DNA of 64,000 nt from Deuterostichococcus epilithicus (Eukaryota; Chlorophyta; Trebouxiophyceae; Prasiolales; Stichococcaceae), in assembly GCA_033439295.1 (NCBI GenBank), contig JAVTLE010000004.1, forward strand, positions 1,798,012 to 1,862,011. The letters run 5' to 3'. Made by a program: the position numbers and the translations under genes. Below are positions 44,701 through 55,380 of the stretch, one piece after another. The stretch's first letter is position 1, and each line of letters starts with the position of its first letter. Below the pieces are notes generated by a model. It saw only the letters and a program-made list of their open reading frames with translations, was not told the origin of the DNA and did no database searches.

Positions 44701-46483
44701 AGGGCACCGCATCTGGAACACGGAACGCGGAACACCCTGACGCTGAACTGCCGTGACGCGCAGGGACGAGGCGTCGCCGCGGCAGGTGGAGGCGCTCTCG
44801 GGGCGCACAATCACCAAGATCGCGGGCGGCTGGCGGCACACTCTCGCGGCGGACAATGACGGCCGCCTGTGGGCCTGGGGCTGGAACAAGGTGGGTTCGG
44901 GGGTTTCAGGGGAGCAATGCGATGCTGCAGTGGGCACTGGGGCCGGCAGAGGTGGTGGACGGCTTCTTAGGAGGGGGAATTGATATTATTGTCTGAGTCA
45001 GCGGCACAGCGGACGCGGCAGCAGCGGCCATGCGCGATCTGCGTGCTCGAAACTCAGCGCGAGGCAGCTGTGAGCTCGAGCCTGCATTGAGAAATGGGGA
45101 CTTGTCCACCGCACATTGCTTGGGCAGCGTACACACAGGCCCACCTACAGGAGCTGATGCACGTGTGCTCAGTGCCACCCGAGGAGCAGACTCTAATCTC
45201 CTCAAGAACCATGCGACTCTGCCACGGCTCGAGTTGCTGGGCCTGGGGCGCGTGCCCGGCCCATCGGCAAAGTGCGACAGCAGAGTTGCATCGAGAAGTC
45301 CAAGCAGTAGAGGAATACCATCATGGGTTCACCACCGTCTTTCCACTCGTTTTCCTAAAGAGCATGAGATAATGCAGATGTGCCATCGTGCGCCGCGGTC
45401 TGGGCACCTGGGGCCGCAGCGCATTCTCCACCAACCGACTTGAACAAAGGGGCACCTGTAACCACAAACAAACCACATGTCATGTGGCTTGCCGGCCCGC
45501 AATTCGACCAGCTGGGCCTGGAGCGCGTGCCTGACCAGCTGGTGCCTGCGGTGGTGGAGTCGCGTCGAGCAGACCGGCTTCAAGCAGCAGACACATACCC
45601 ATGATGGTTTCACCATTGTTGTGCTGCAGTTCGGCCAGCTGGGCCTGGGGCGCGTGCCCGACCAGCTGGTGCCGGCAGTGGTGGAGGGTTTAGCATCCGA
45701 GCGGGTGCGGGAGCTGGCCGCGGGCTGGCGACACAGCACCGCGGTCACCGCCTCTGGCGGCTTCTACTCCTGGGGCCGCGGCTGCTCCGGCCAGCTGGGC
45801 GCCGGCGGCAACTCAGACTCGTGAGTCATGCACGAAAACCGAAATGAAAACACAAACAGAAACACATACGGGGAAAAAAAGCTGAACATAAACATAAATC
45901 AAACCAAACCCACAGAAAGAAGACCAAACAGTTGCTTGTGTGCGAAGGCGCACCAGGTCGTCGTACACTGTCTGCGCTGTCCGACAGTGCCTGGGAAAGT
46001 GCCAGACAGTGTGCCAGACAGTGTGCCAGACAGTGTCTGCACACTGTCGCCGCACTGTCAGCACTGTCTGGCAGTAAAATGTTTGCACTGCCTTGGCGCG
46101 GAGCTGCTGCGTGTCGTGTGTTGGGCTTGCCAAGCAGCCATGAGTTGCCGAGCCTCGCCTCTGCAGCGTATAGTTCGAGAGGACGCCTCCTCTGGAGGGG
46201 GGCTTCACCCCCTGACGTCACCGGCATGCCACAGCATGGCTCCACCACCGTTTTGTGTTCAAACGATGAAACTCCTGTGTGCTGCAGCGATGTGCCGCGG
46301 GCGGTGCCGGCGCTCAGCCGCGGCAGCATCGATGCGGCGGCGCTGTGCGACGACTCCGCCGCGGCAGCTGCCTTCGTCGCGCCCGCGGACCGATACGCAG
46401 TAGTCCCCGACCGGCGCTCGGACGACGGCGGCTCCGGCGCCGTGCCGCAGTCGCCGGCGCTGGCCAAGCGGCAAAAGCTGTGA
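41736..46483 (+). CDS. UVR8: UV-B photoreceptor UVR8 (RCC1-type beta-propeller)
   Basis: UVR8 is a dimer that splits on UV-B absorption by Trp residues, then blocks COP1 and induces photoprotection genes. Exons: 41736-41828, 41935-41980, 42137-42184, 42543-42681, 42917-43145, 43501-43566, 43817-43875, 44198-44347, 44764-44890, 45630-45820, 46288-46483; total 1344 nt, 447 residues (Arabidopsis 440), in phase. Blade motifs: AWGRGEDGQL, WGWGDFGRLGHGD, VYAWGWGRYGNVGDG. The photosensing GWRHT-type motifs are all present as SGWRHS, GGWRHT and AGWRHS, matching the W233, W285 and W337 positions. The C-terminal COP1-binding VP motif is present in VAPADRYAVVPDRRSD, and the protein ends VPQSPALAKRQKL. 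The ATG at 41736 is the first in frame after an upstream GTG-only stretch. It appears functional. Confidence 0.95.
45229..45620 (+). repeat. two ghost copies of a UVR8 exon start (exon 45630-45820)
   Basis: The exon start CAGCTGGGCCTGGGGCGCGT is echoed at about 45237 (GCTGGGCCTGGGGCGCGTGC) and about 45509 (AGCTGGGCCTGGAGCGCGTG). Both copies are followed by a similar CATGGGTTCACCA / CATGATGGTTTCACCA stretch, which itself precedes the next copy. The unit therefore includes intron 3' end plus exon 5' end. Confidence 0.85.
45835..45932. repeat. A-rich tract in the last UVR8 intron
   Basis: About 100 bases dominated by AAAC, AAAT and AGAAA runs, starting right after the donor at 45820, in otherwise GC-rich DNA. 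It could be a simple-sequence expansion or the tail of an old insertion; no element body is recognised. Confidence 0.7.
45999..46072. repeat. 12-bp tandem repeat with an inverted partner (hairpin)
   Basis: GCCAGACAGTGT is repeated three times (46001-46036). CACTGTCTGGC at 46062-46072 is the reverse complement of its first 11 bases. The transcript could form an 11-bp stem with a loop of about 26-50 nt. It lies in the last UVR8 intron. Confidence 0.8.
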
Positions 46484-47540
46484 CGCTCGCCCCTCCGAGC
46501 GGCGCGGCGCGGGCGGCGGCCATTGCCCCCTACCCAGCGCGCCCAGCGCGGGGTGCCAGAGGCTCCGGTGCTCCGCCTGGTGACGCCAACTCCCGGGAGG
46601 CCCCGGCAGGCTGCGCCCCTCTGAGGGACAGGGGCGCGCCTCTGCCTGGCATTTGAGCTCGTGGTGGGTTTCCAACCAAGGTGGAGCCTTTGGAGCTGCA
46701 GCTCTGGTGAGGCGGCAGATCGATGCATGCGGTGATGATTTACAGCTGTGCGGATGTCGAGTCGGACATCTGTCAGTGTTGCCACTTTCTGACTCGCTGG
46801 CGATGGTGCTTGATGGGTCAATGCGGCCCATCTGATTTTGGTGAAGTGGCGGCTGGCACGTCTTCATCCACGGTCTTCGTTTTCATTGCTGCGATGTGAA
46901 ATGACGCATTGGGCGCGTCCTTGCCATTTGCTTGCTGCGTCAATTCAGTTCCACGTTCCTGGAATTGTTGGCCACATCCAAATCAATCCCAATCCAGGTG
47001 AAGCGTTGGCAAGAGGCACTGCTAAGGGACCTGGACATGGAGCAGTTTGTGCCTAAACTGCAGCTCCACAGGGATTTGTGCGAAGCATGACGAGCGTGTC
47101 TCTGTAATGGTCCGCATTATCTCTCGCGACTGTGATATAAATGCATGAGATGATAATTGAATGAAGCTGCATGTCTGTCTGCAAATTTTCCGGCCACCTC
47201 TCCGACACTTGTGGGCTCTATTCTGGATGTGGAGTCGAGACAACCCTGTTTCAAACCAAAACTAGATGCCAAGAATGTGGCGTGCACACAACCAACCAGT
47301 GCGACATGCAATGGAAGAAGTCATCAGATAATGTCATCAACAATCACGACAACGGGACATCTGTCATTTCGAATCTTCTGGCACAATGCCACCTCCTGAC
47401 CGCCCACCTCCTGTCTACTGCCGAATCTGAATCAAATCTGTTTGCTAAGGGTGAACCGTGAACGTATGTGAACGTCCATTATTGAAGAATTCCATTATTG
47501 GAAGATGCTAACGTCTGTCTCGTGCAGTGCTGCCAAAGGC
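46484..47540. other. convergent 3' region between UVR8 and the LHC-like gene
   Basis: About 1.06 kb. TGTAA occurs at 47103-47107 (plus) and a minus-strand TGTAA at 46739-46743. Base composition becomes AT-richer than the genes. No further gene is recognised. Confidence 0.4.
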
Positions 47541-50500
47541 TCAAAAGCCTGAGGCTGGGCCCAGGATGTTGAGAGCCTGCAAACGGAACACAACATCAAT
47601 ACCCATACCAGCATGATGTTATACGCATACAAGTCAAGTGTTGCAAGCACCACCTGGCCGATTGGCGGGGATCAAGGAACAGCGGCAGGAGCGCACCTTG
47701 AGATACAGCACCACCTGGCCAATAATGCCGCGGCCGGTGGCTGCCTCCACGATAATGCAGGCCCAGAAGCCCAGCATCGCATACCTGTATGCGGCCATTC
47801 TCAGATAAAGATCACCCGGCGTAAGGGAACCAGACCTTGGCATCTGCTTTCCAAAATGTTCCCCACACATCTGTAGTACATGGCACAAACCCCGCGGAGG
47901 GTCCCATCAGTACGGACTGGTCAGGCGCACAGCGGGGAAAGGTGGTCATGCACATGTGTGAGGGGCACACACCTGCCATTGGTGACCTCCACCTGCACAA
48001 ACACGCAGAGACAGCACATGGTCAGGCATAGCCATGCGGCAGCAGCAGCGACAATTTGGTTCAGCCATCTGGCTAAGATCCAGGCGAGTGAGCCGACCAG
48101 CTCGAAAAGATGCAGTCAACAGGAGGGGCGAAGACAAGACAGCAGCCCAGAGTTCAGGTGCGAACCCCATGCGCAGCCCACCTGCCGTGCGTACGCCCAC
48201 TCGCTGGCCTGCGCGCTGGTCTGTTCCATGATGTCCGACCGCGCGTTCAGCGACAGCGACGGGCCCTTGCTTTCGGATTCCTTCGACCGCTGCTCCTGCT
48301 CCTTCAACTCACGCGCAGCCTGCAGCACAGACCGAGGGAGACGACAGTCAGCGCAGCAGGCCGGAGGTCTCGGCAGCCTGAACCGTTTAGGGACATCCGA
48401 CCACGGGGCTGAGGTAGCTGATGCTGCTCGACTAGCTTGCCCGTAGACTGCATCTCAAGACGACAGTGAAGCTGAATGGCGAGGTTGTCAATCGGGTGAA
48501 CGTTGTCTTGCCGCTGCCATCCCATCAGCTGTGCCGGCTCACCCAGCTGTCACACAAGCCGCAGCTGATTGAACACAGCAGGTTGGCACAGCACTGAGAA
48601 CCCAAGCAAATTTTGAAACACCACTTCTTGACCCTTCTTCGGCCCTGGACTTGCAGGTGCGTGCCTGATTGGTGTCCTCATAAGCGCCTGTGCAGCATCA
48701 GTGACAAGCACCTATGAAATTTGATGATTGCTGCTCTTGCTCGACTGTTGCTCGCGAGTGCATACCTGGTTGGCATCCTCGTCTGTGCCGGAGATGTCCA
48801 GGAACTTGTCAGCTGGCGTGCCTTCTGCCTTGGCCTGTGCGATTTGCTGCGCGCACACGAAAGCCAAGGGCGTCAGCATGGGGGCATGGCCGTGGCGAGC
48901 CGTTGCCCCGCCTTGCAGGTACGCGGCGACATCACGAACTGATGATGCACCACGCGGCAGCGGTACAGGCGGCTGCGAGGCCGCGGCCCGAGCTGGCAGG
49001 CCCGAACCGGCAGGCACCGCGAGTGTGCAGGAGCAGCAGACGGCTCCCTTCCTCCTACACCCTGGCTACTCTAGCCCGCTGCCTGCCCATGCATGCGCGC
49101 CTCTGCCGCCCGGTGCGAGACGCGCGAATGACCTCAGCATATTGGCGGACCGACCTCCGTTCAGAGCTCACCTTAAAGTCCTCTGGTGAGGGCGGGTCAG
49201 TGAAATCGCCGCGCCGCTTCAGCTCGTCCGCCACGGCGTCCACCTCCGCGTCGGGCTGGATGCCGAGGAAGCTCTTGTAGCGCTCCACCTGCCTGCAGGC
49301 GCACACATCTGCAGCAGGTCGGGGTTTGCGCGTTGGGAGACCGTGCGGTGGGGTCTGGCGCCCACATGCGCACCAGGTTGAACGTCCCGGACAATCATGC
49401 ACTGCTTTGCATGCCCGCAGGTGACTGCAGCTACAGCAACGTCAGAGCGTGTGGCAGGATGCGCATGCCAGGCCGCCTCGTGGCACAGGACAGCTGGTGG
49501 CCGGTGTGCATCACGCCACCAGCAAGCGTGCATGGTGGATAGACAATGCTAAATGTGGCTGTCACACCGTGAGCTAGTGAAACCAATGAGATGCTGAGCT
49601 GCGGCGCTATTGCCAGGCGTTCCTGCAGAACAATCCCAGCAATGCATGCAGGGCAGGGGGCTGTGCCAGTGGACGAGACTCACCGCGGCTCCAGCTGGCC
49701 AGTCTGCGCCTTGACGAGCGTCTGGCTGGTGGCGAACAGCGTCGCAAAACCAGTCAAGGTGGAGATGGCGATGAGTGCCGTCAGGGACGGCGTCTCAAGA
49801 CCAATCTGCTGCAGGGTGCCCTTGCCGGTCCAGAACTCCTCCAGCACCGACACCAGGAAGCCCATCATGGCGAGCCTGCCCACCCACACTGCATTTCGAG
49901 GACAGATGAAAGCCGTCTGGACGCAGGCGGTTGCAGCAGGTAACAGCTTTGCAGGCTGTACAGCGAAGGCCAAGCAGGGAAAACAGGAGAAAGAGCTTGA
50001 ATGGCGCACCTTCTGGGAAGGGCTTGAATCCGAACAGGCCCTCATCGGTCGGCAGCCCTACAGTGCGGTGAAGACCCGGCGGCGTCAGCAACACAACGTT
50101 GAAGTAGGGTCAGGAGAGTCAGAAGATTCACGGCATGACCTTGCTGCAACCTGCGACCTTGCATACAATGATATGTAAAGAACATATTATGGAGGCCGAT
50201 GGCAGCCAACATCCCCTGATTGCACGCTTGACAAAAAGCAGAAAACGAGTTGATGGGAAGCAGCCAGGTTGGTCTCCCTCTGCGAATCCGGAGGAAGCTA
50301 CATTTCCATCTCACCGATGCTGTCTGCAAACTTGGCCACGTCCGGCTTGTCCTCGTTGTCCGTCGGGGGCGGCTCGGTGTCCACTGCCGCGACAAGGACG
50401 TGTCGCGGCCTCTGCCGTGGACCCGCCAGACGCAGCGGCTGCGCCGACGGTAGGACGGATTGTCGCATAGTATTCCTGGAGCTGGAGACTGCGGCGCGGG

Positions 50501-50552
50501 TGCATGGGCCTGCGAGGGCGCCTGACGTGCGGTGCAGCACTTGCATCACCAT
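47541..50552 (-). CDS. three-helix LHC-like (ELIP/SEP/PsbS superfamily) thylakoid protein
   Basis: Probably a pigment-binding photoprotective thylakoid protein. Exons: 50552-50315, 50057-50010, 49888-49684, 49292-49172, 48846-48766, 48319-48182, 47992-47973, 47784-47697, 47576-47541; total 975 nt, 324 residues, in phase. The first ~50 residues are a chloroplast transit peptide ending HVLVAA before VDTEPPPTDNEDKPD. GLPTDEGLFGFKPFPE leads into helix 1 (VGRLAMMGFLVSVLEEFWTG). A second hydrophobic helix is TALIAISTLTGFATLFATS. A charged linker (residues ~165-275) precedes helix 3 (NGRYAMLGFWACIIVEAATG). Helices 1 and 3 carry the LHC-type E/N-x-R...M/G pattern. A 20-nt microexon codes VEVTNG just before helix 3. 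Which LHC-like subfamily it belongs to is not settled. It is convergent with UVR8. Confidence 0.85.
47646..47659 (-). repeat. ghost copy of part of the LHC-like exon 47784-47697
   Basis: AGCACCACCTGGCC at 47646-47659 repeats 47707-47720 exactly. The source lies inside the last 25 nt of the exon, and the copy sits about 60 nt downstream in gene sense. Confidence 0.65.
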
Positions 50553-51625
50553 CGTGTGCTGAGCTTTTTCAACACAGGACTGCGGACAGTGAGGTTGGGG
50601 GTCTCAGATCAGGAGGAAAGCTGAGATGCTAGGATCGCTGACAATAAATTGTTCGCTGCAGTCTGCAAACTGCCAGAACTCTCAAGGCACTTGCTGTGGT
50701 AGCGACACGAACCTGTCGACGTGGTTGTCTGAGACAGCGAGCTCGCCATTTGGTGGCTGAGGGCTGACATGAAGTTCACCGGTCCTGGTGAGTTGGAGCA
50801 CGAATTGCTCATTTGGTCTGAGCATTAACCACTGCTTCAGTTTACAGAAATGCAACTGCCGGAAAGCACAGCAAGACACTGTGCACAAAGGTGCGACTCC
50901 GTCTGGCCTGGATAGCAAACCGCTGCGGCACTCCTGCTGGCACATAGCAGATCCCGCCAGTCAATGCCGCCGGCCTCGTGAGACTGCCGCGCGTTCGTGT
51001 GCATAGATCGACAGCACGTCACATGGTGCCAAACACCCTCGCCATCAAGTGTGCGGCCTCGGTCACCGCCGAATCGCTACTGTAGCGCTCAGCGCGGCGC
51101 ACCCACTGCAACGCGGCTGCCCGCCACCGGCCCAGGGGGGGTTCTGTCAACGGCTCGCACGGCCAGGATGAATGGCTGAGAACAACCCCAGTTCTCACCG
51201 CTGGCCAGTGTCTCACAGTATTGGGCCCCCCAGACGCCTGGCAGCCAACAGCCGCGCAACAGAAGGCGCCGCCGGCCTCACGCACCCCTTAATCATCCCC
51301 GGGATACATCCTAGTCAGTTTCTTGTCCTCGTAAACTCCCCCGCAGACGCTGCTTCGACAGCCAGAATCCCCATGCCGCCACGGCACACTCGCACACACC
51401 CGCACTTTCGCTCCTGTAGCGCGGCGCAGCCAGAACGACAGCTGGCCGGCCACAGGTCACCACTGCTTCCGTGCCCTGCTTCATCACGCGGCCGCGCCGC
51501 CCACTGTGATGTGCGCCCCCCTCCCGCCCACAGCATTGGGCCGCCGCCGGCAACCCGCCCCACGGCTTGAAGCCACGCTCGGGCTGCGCCAGCAGGCAGG
51601 CACGCCCTGCTGCCGCCGCCGTCGC
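50553..51625. other. region between the LHC-like gene start and the WD40 gene end
   Basis: About 1.07 kb with the LHC-like promoter and the WD40 3' UTR; a minus-strand TGTAA is at 50842-50846. No gene is recognised. Confidence 0.4.
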
Positions 51626-54600
51626 TCAGACGCGCCACACGGCAACGTCGCCGCGCGAGTCGCCAGACACAATGGTGTGCTGCGGGCCGGCGGCGAGCGT
51701 GCGCACGGGCGCGTGGTGGCAGAACAGCGGCGGCGCCGCCTCTGCCAGCAGGCCCGCCGACGTGATGCCCGCAGTCCAGCGGCGGATGAGCTGCGGGAGG
51801 GCAACAGCACGACATCGTTCAGTCGACGTGCGAGCCCGGCATGGCAGCCGCTGTCTGCGGCCTGCAAGGGCGTTATGCTGGAGATGTGTCAGAAGCACTG
51901 CTGCCACGACGCGGTCGGCAAAGTCCATAAGGACAGCAGCAGCACCGCAGCCGCGGAAGGTGTGCAGCGCTCTGCAGCACTCCCATCACACACTGCGACG
52001 AGATGGCAGAGACATCAAGAACGACAGAGGCATCAAGAACGACACCACACCTTGTCCTCGCCGCCGGTGTAGATGAGGCCCTCCGGCCCCACTACCAGGC
52101 AGTGGACCTTGCCGCCGCCGTGCGCCGCGCGGACGCAGGTCACCAGCTCCAGGGAGGCGTCCCACATCTTGAGGCAGCCGTCGGCTGAGGCGGTGTACAG
52201 GAAGCCGCCGTGCCAGGCGGCGGCGGATATGCGGTCGGCGTGCGCCGCGTCGGCGGCATGCGCCGGCACGAGCTCGCCGCCCTTCCTGATGGCCCAGGAC
52301 CTGCAACAGCAGGACAGGCTCAGGGGGACGTGACTTTGTGCGATGGAGCTGAAACAAAAGGTGACAATCAGACAGATGCCCCACCAACCACTCGCAAAGG
52401 CAGCGCGGCGCTGGAGGGCAGCCAGGTTGGCAGCAGCAGCAGCAGCAAGCTGCAGCTTGGTGCACCGCTGAGCCCGCCAAGGCTGAAGCCAGGCGGCAAA
52501 CTCCCGATGCATTTAGAAATCCAGCACGAAGCCTCACCGCAGCGTGCCATTAGCGCCCGCGGTGAACAGCGTGCTGTTGCCGGTGCAGGCTGCCAGGATG
52601 TCTCCCGTGAAGGAGGCTACCGTGCGCACATGGCGCGGCACAGCCCGCGACATGTCCCACTGCTGCACGGTGTTGCAGGAGCAGCTGCACGGCAGCAAGG
52701 AGAAGGAAGAGTCGGAAAGAGGCTTTGGCAAGCGATTCTGCAGAAACGGGCTCGAGGAGTAGTACAGGGCCGTGCAGCAAACGGATAGCAGAAATTCAGA
52801 AATGCAAGCGGGGCTGCAAGCCGGCTGCGACTGCTGGATTGCCCCTGGCTATGGGGCTGCTTCACGCCTCGTGGGCCAGGCGGCGACGGCTGCAACAGGA
52901 ATAGGAAGACAGCAGACAGGCAGCATGAAAAAGTTCCACCTGAACAGCCAGCGGCCATGCTGCGCAAGCGCTCGCACCCAGCCGGTGTGGCCGCCCAGCT
53001 TGACGTTGCCGACGAGCTCCGGCTGTGGCGGCTCCCAATCCAGGATCTCCTTTGCCGCCGTGCCAAGGAACACCTGGACGGCAATTGACGACAGCGGCGG
53101 TCATTCACCATGTGCGCGGCCGGGTCTGAGCATGCCCTATCAGCAGGCGGGTCTGCATGACGGCCGCAGCGACACAGCTGGTGTGAAGCCAATGCCTGCA
53201 TGACTCTGGTGACATTTGAGATGCAGCTGCTCAGATACAAATGCGAGCAACTGGTGTCCGCTGGTTTTGAGTTCGGTTGTCATCAACACACCTGACGCCG
53301 TCCGGAGCCGCAAGCCTCGCTGTCGAGCGCCAGCGAGAAGACGGGGGCGCCAGGCACTGTAAGGCGCAGGCCGCGCTCCAGTCCGCCGATGCACACCCGC
53401 GGGCCGTCTGCCGGGCTGTGCTCTGGCAGCTCTGCCGAACCCTGCGCCAGCAGCAGCGACAGACAGTCGGTGTCAACGTTGAGGGTGAAAGCCGCCTCGC
53501 AGCAGGAGTAATGGTCACGAAGCGGTGCATGTATCTGCGCCCTTCGCGCTTGCTTTGATGGAGGGTGAGTGCTGGGCGGTGAGGTGCTTGTGCACATGTT
53601 GGGAGGCGCACCCGGGCCGACCAGAGGGCGACCGACTTGTCTAGAGATGCTGTGATGATCTGCTGGTGATCACCTGCGAGCAAGCGATCGTGCCTATCAC
53701 TATCAAATGCTGTGCTGACAAGTACAGCAGCCTGGTCGCCTGCGCAGTCGGGGTTGTTAATCATCATCTGACCAGCTGTTGAATAGATGCAGAGCCCAAG
53801 GGTGCAGGATTCAGAAGCAGTAACGCGCTTCACCTGTGTCTGTCAGCACGAGGGCTGTAGTAAGGGCTGAGGTGTGCGCCTTGAATCGCTGGCACAGCAG
53901 CGCCTCTTGGTGCTGTCCCGGGGCTACTGTCGGCGCTGCAGCCGGCTGCTGCGGGCTGTGCTGCTGCGGCTGTGCGACTGCCTGCGGATCGCAAAAAAAG
54001 AACGCATGTCAATCCACAGCGCCTGGGCAGAGCACAGGCAAAGCTTCGGTGAGACTGTTCCCCGCAGGGAATGGAGCCCTGAGGCCGAGGCCTGCTGGTG
54101 ACCGTTCCAGAAGCACCGACCGGTCGCAACTTGCAGCAAACCGGCGTTTGCAACTGTCATGCGCAGTAGGTACGACCCGTTGAGTCCGGCCGCAGCCACC
54201 AGTGCAAACAGCAGAGACAGCAGAGCGGCGGAGGCTTCTGGCACAAAGCCTTGCGGATGCTGCCAAGTGACCTGACTTCAGAGGCCGAGGCAGAGACGCT
54301 TCAGCTGCCAGCCGCACTGCAATCCCAGAAGCGTAAAAGTCGCCGCCCCACCCCGTCTGTTGTGCCATTGGAGTTCAAAGAGCTCCGCTACGCGAGCAGC
54401 AGCCCCCGCCCCCCGCGGGGAGCTGAGCACGATCCAGACGCCATTGGAGCTCGAGGAACGCTGGCCCCACGCCGAAAGGCCGAGCAAGCCGTGAAAGGGT
54501 GTTTTGCCCCATCGTCGACGAAAGCCCTTGCTTCAGCTCCCGTCGTGACGGCGGCTCCCTCTCGCCGGCGGGGCATCGTGCTTGATACACATGCACAACA

Positions 54601-54801
54601 CTGATGCCCTCCTCCGTAGCTCACCGCGAGACGCTGTGGCCGCCGGGCTTGTTGCTGGGGCTGTGCCCTTCTCGCTGGTTGTCGATAAGGCGCCTGGCCG
54701 CTGCTGATGCCGCACTGAACCGGCAGAGCACTTGCTGATCGGCTGGCTGGAGCTGAAGGCGCCAGGCAGCGCGTGGGACTCCGCAGCAACTGAGTTGCCA
54801 T
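51626..54801 (-). CDS. WD40-repeat protein with transit-like N-terminus
   Basis: A beta-propeller scaffold of unknown partner. Exons: 54801-54625, 53981-53834, 53673-53612, 53441-53292, 53073-52940, 52684-52538, 52300-52051, 51790-51626; total 1233 nt, 410 residues, in phase. The N-terminus (MATQLLRSPTRCLAPSAPAS, then Arg/Gln-rich) looks like a chloroplast or mitochondrial transit peptide. Blades: FKAHTSALTTALVLTD with ITASLDKSVALWSA; LGGHTGWVRALAQHGRWLF with CNTVQQWDMSR; LFTAGANGTLRSWAIRKGG; ISAAAWHGGFLYTASADGC then LKMWDASLELV; LIYTGGEDKLIRRW; HAPVRTLAAG with IVSGDSRGDVAVWRV at the C-terminus. About six to seven repeats. Plastid location is inferred only from the N-terminus. Confidence 0.85.
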
Positions 54802-55380
54802 GCTGCCTCGCTGTCGAGCTGCGGGCTTCGACGGGAAGCTGACGCAGCCGTCAGGGGCCAATCAACGCCCGAGCAGTGTCCCACGGTTTGTCGATGCGAT
54901 GTGCAGGAACCCCTGGGCGGTGTGGGGCGGGACCTGCCGGGCTGCGCAAGCGCGAAGTTGCTGTTAGAAGCGGCACCGCAGACTCCGCAACGTTTTGATT
55001 TTTGCCGATCGCTGCAGGGCGGGCAATAAGGCGATTTCGTGGACCCAGAGATACTGGGACCCACTTTACTGGGTCCTAATCAGCTGTAATCAGCAGGACC
55101 ACGTTTGATTGCTGGGGTTGCCATTTGCTTTTGTTCCGCAAGACACGCACTTGTTAGACTCGAAGTAAGCTAGCTGTTGCTTGCCGCTGCTCATCGCCAT
55201 CCTGACGCTGATTGTGGCATCCGTCAACTCCATCACCAACTTCCGGAAGCTCAGGCAGAGGCAGCTGTGCGTTGTTTGAGATGCAATACTAACAATCCAT
55301 CATAGCTCCGAGGTTGTCCGAGAAGAGGATCCGAGCAGCCCTGCATCTCGCACAGCATCGAATGTCACCAGCCTCCAGTC
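54802..55380. promoter_or_regulatory. divergent promoter region between WD40 and LRR genes
   Basis: 579 bases between divergent start codons. Contains no recognised exon. Near 55050 a short repeat reads GGACCCAGAGATACTGGGAC then CCACTTTACTGGGTCC, a minor local repeat. Confidence 0.4.

Noticed and set aside
54170-54245. hydrophobic frame EASAALLSLLFALVAAAG as an extra WD40-gene exon
   Set aside because: Exons 54625 and 53981 join in phase without it, and its own borders are in the wrong phase.
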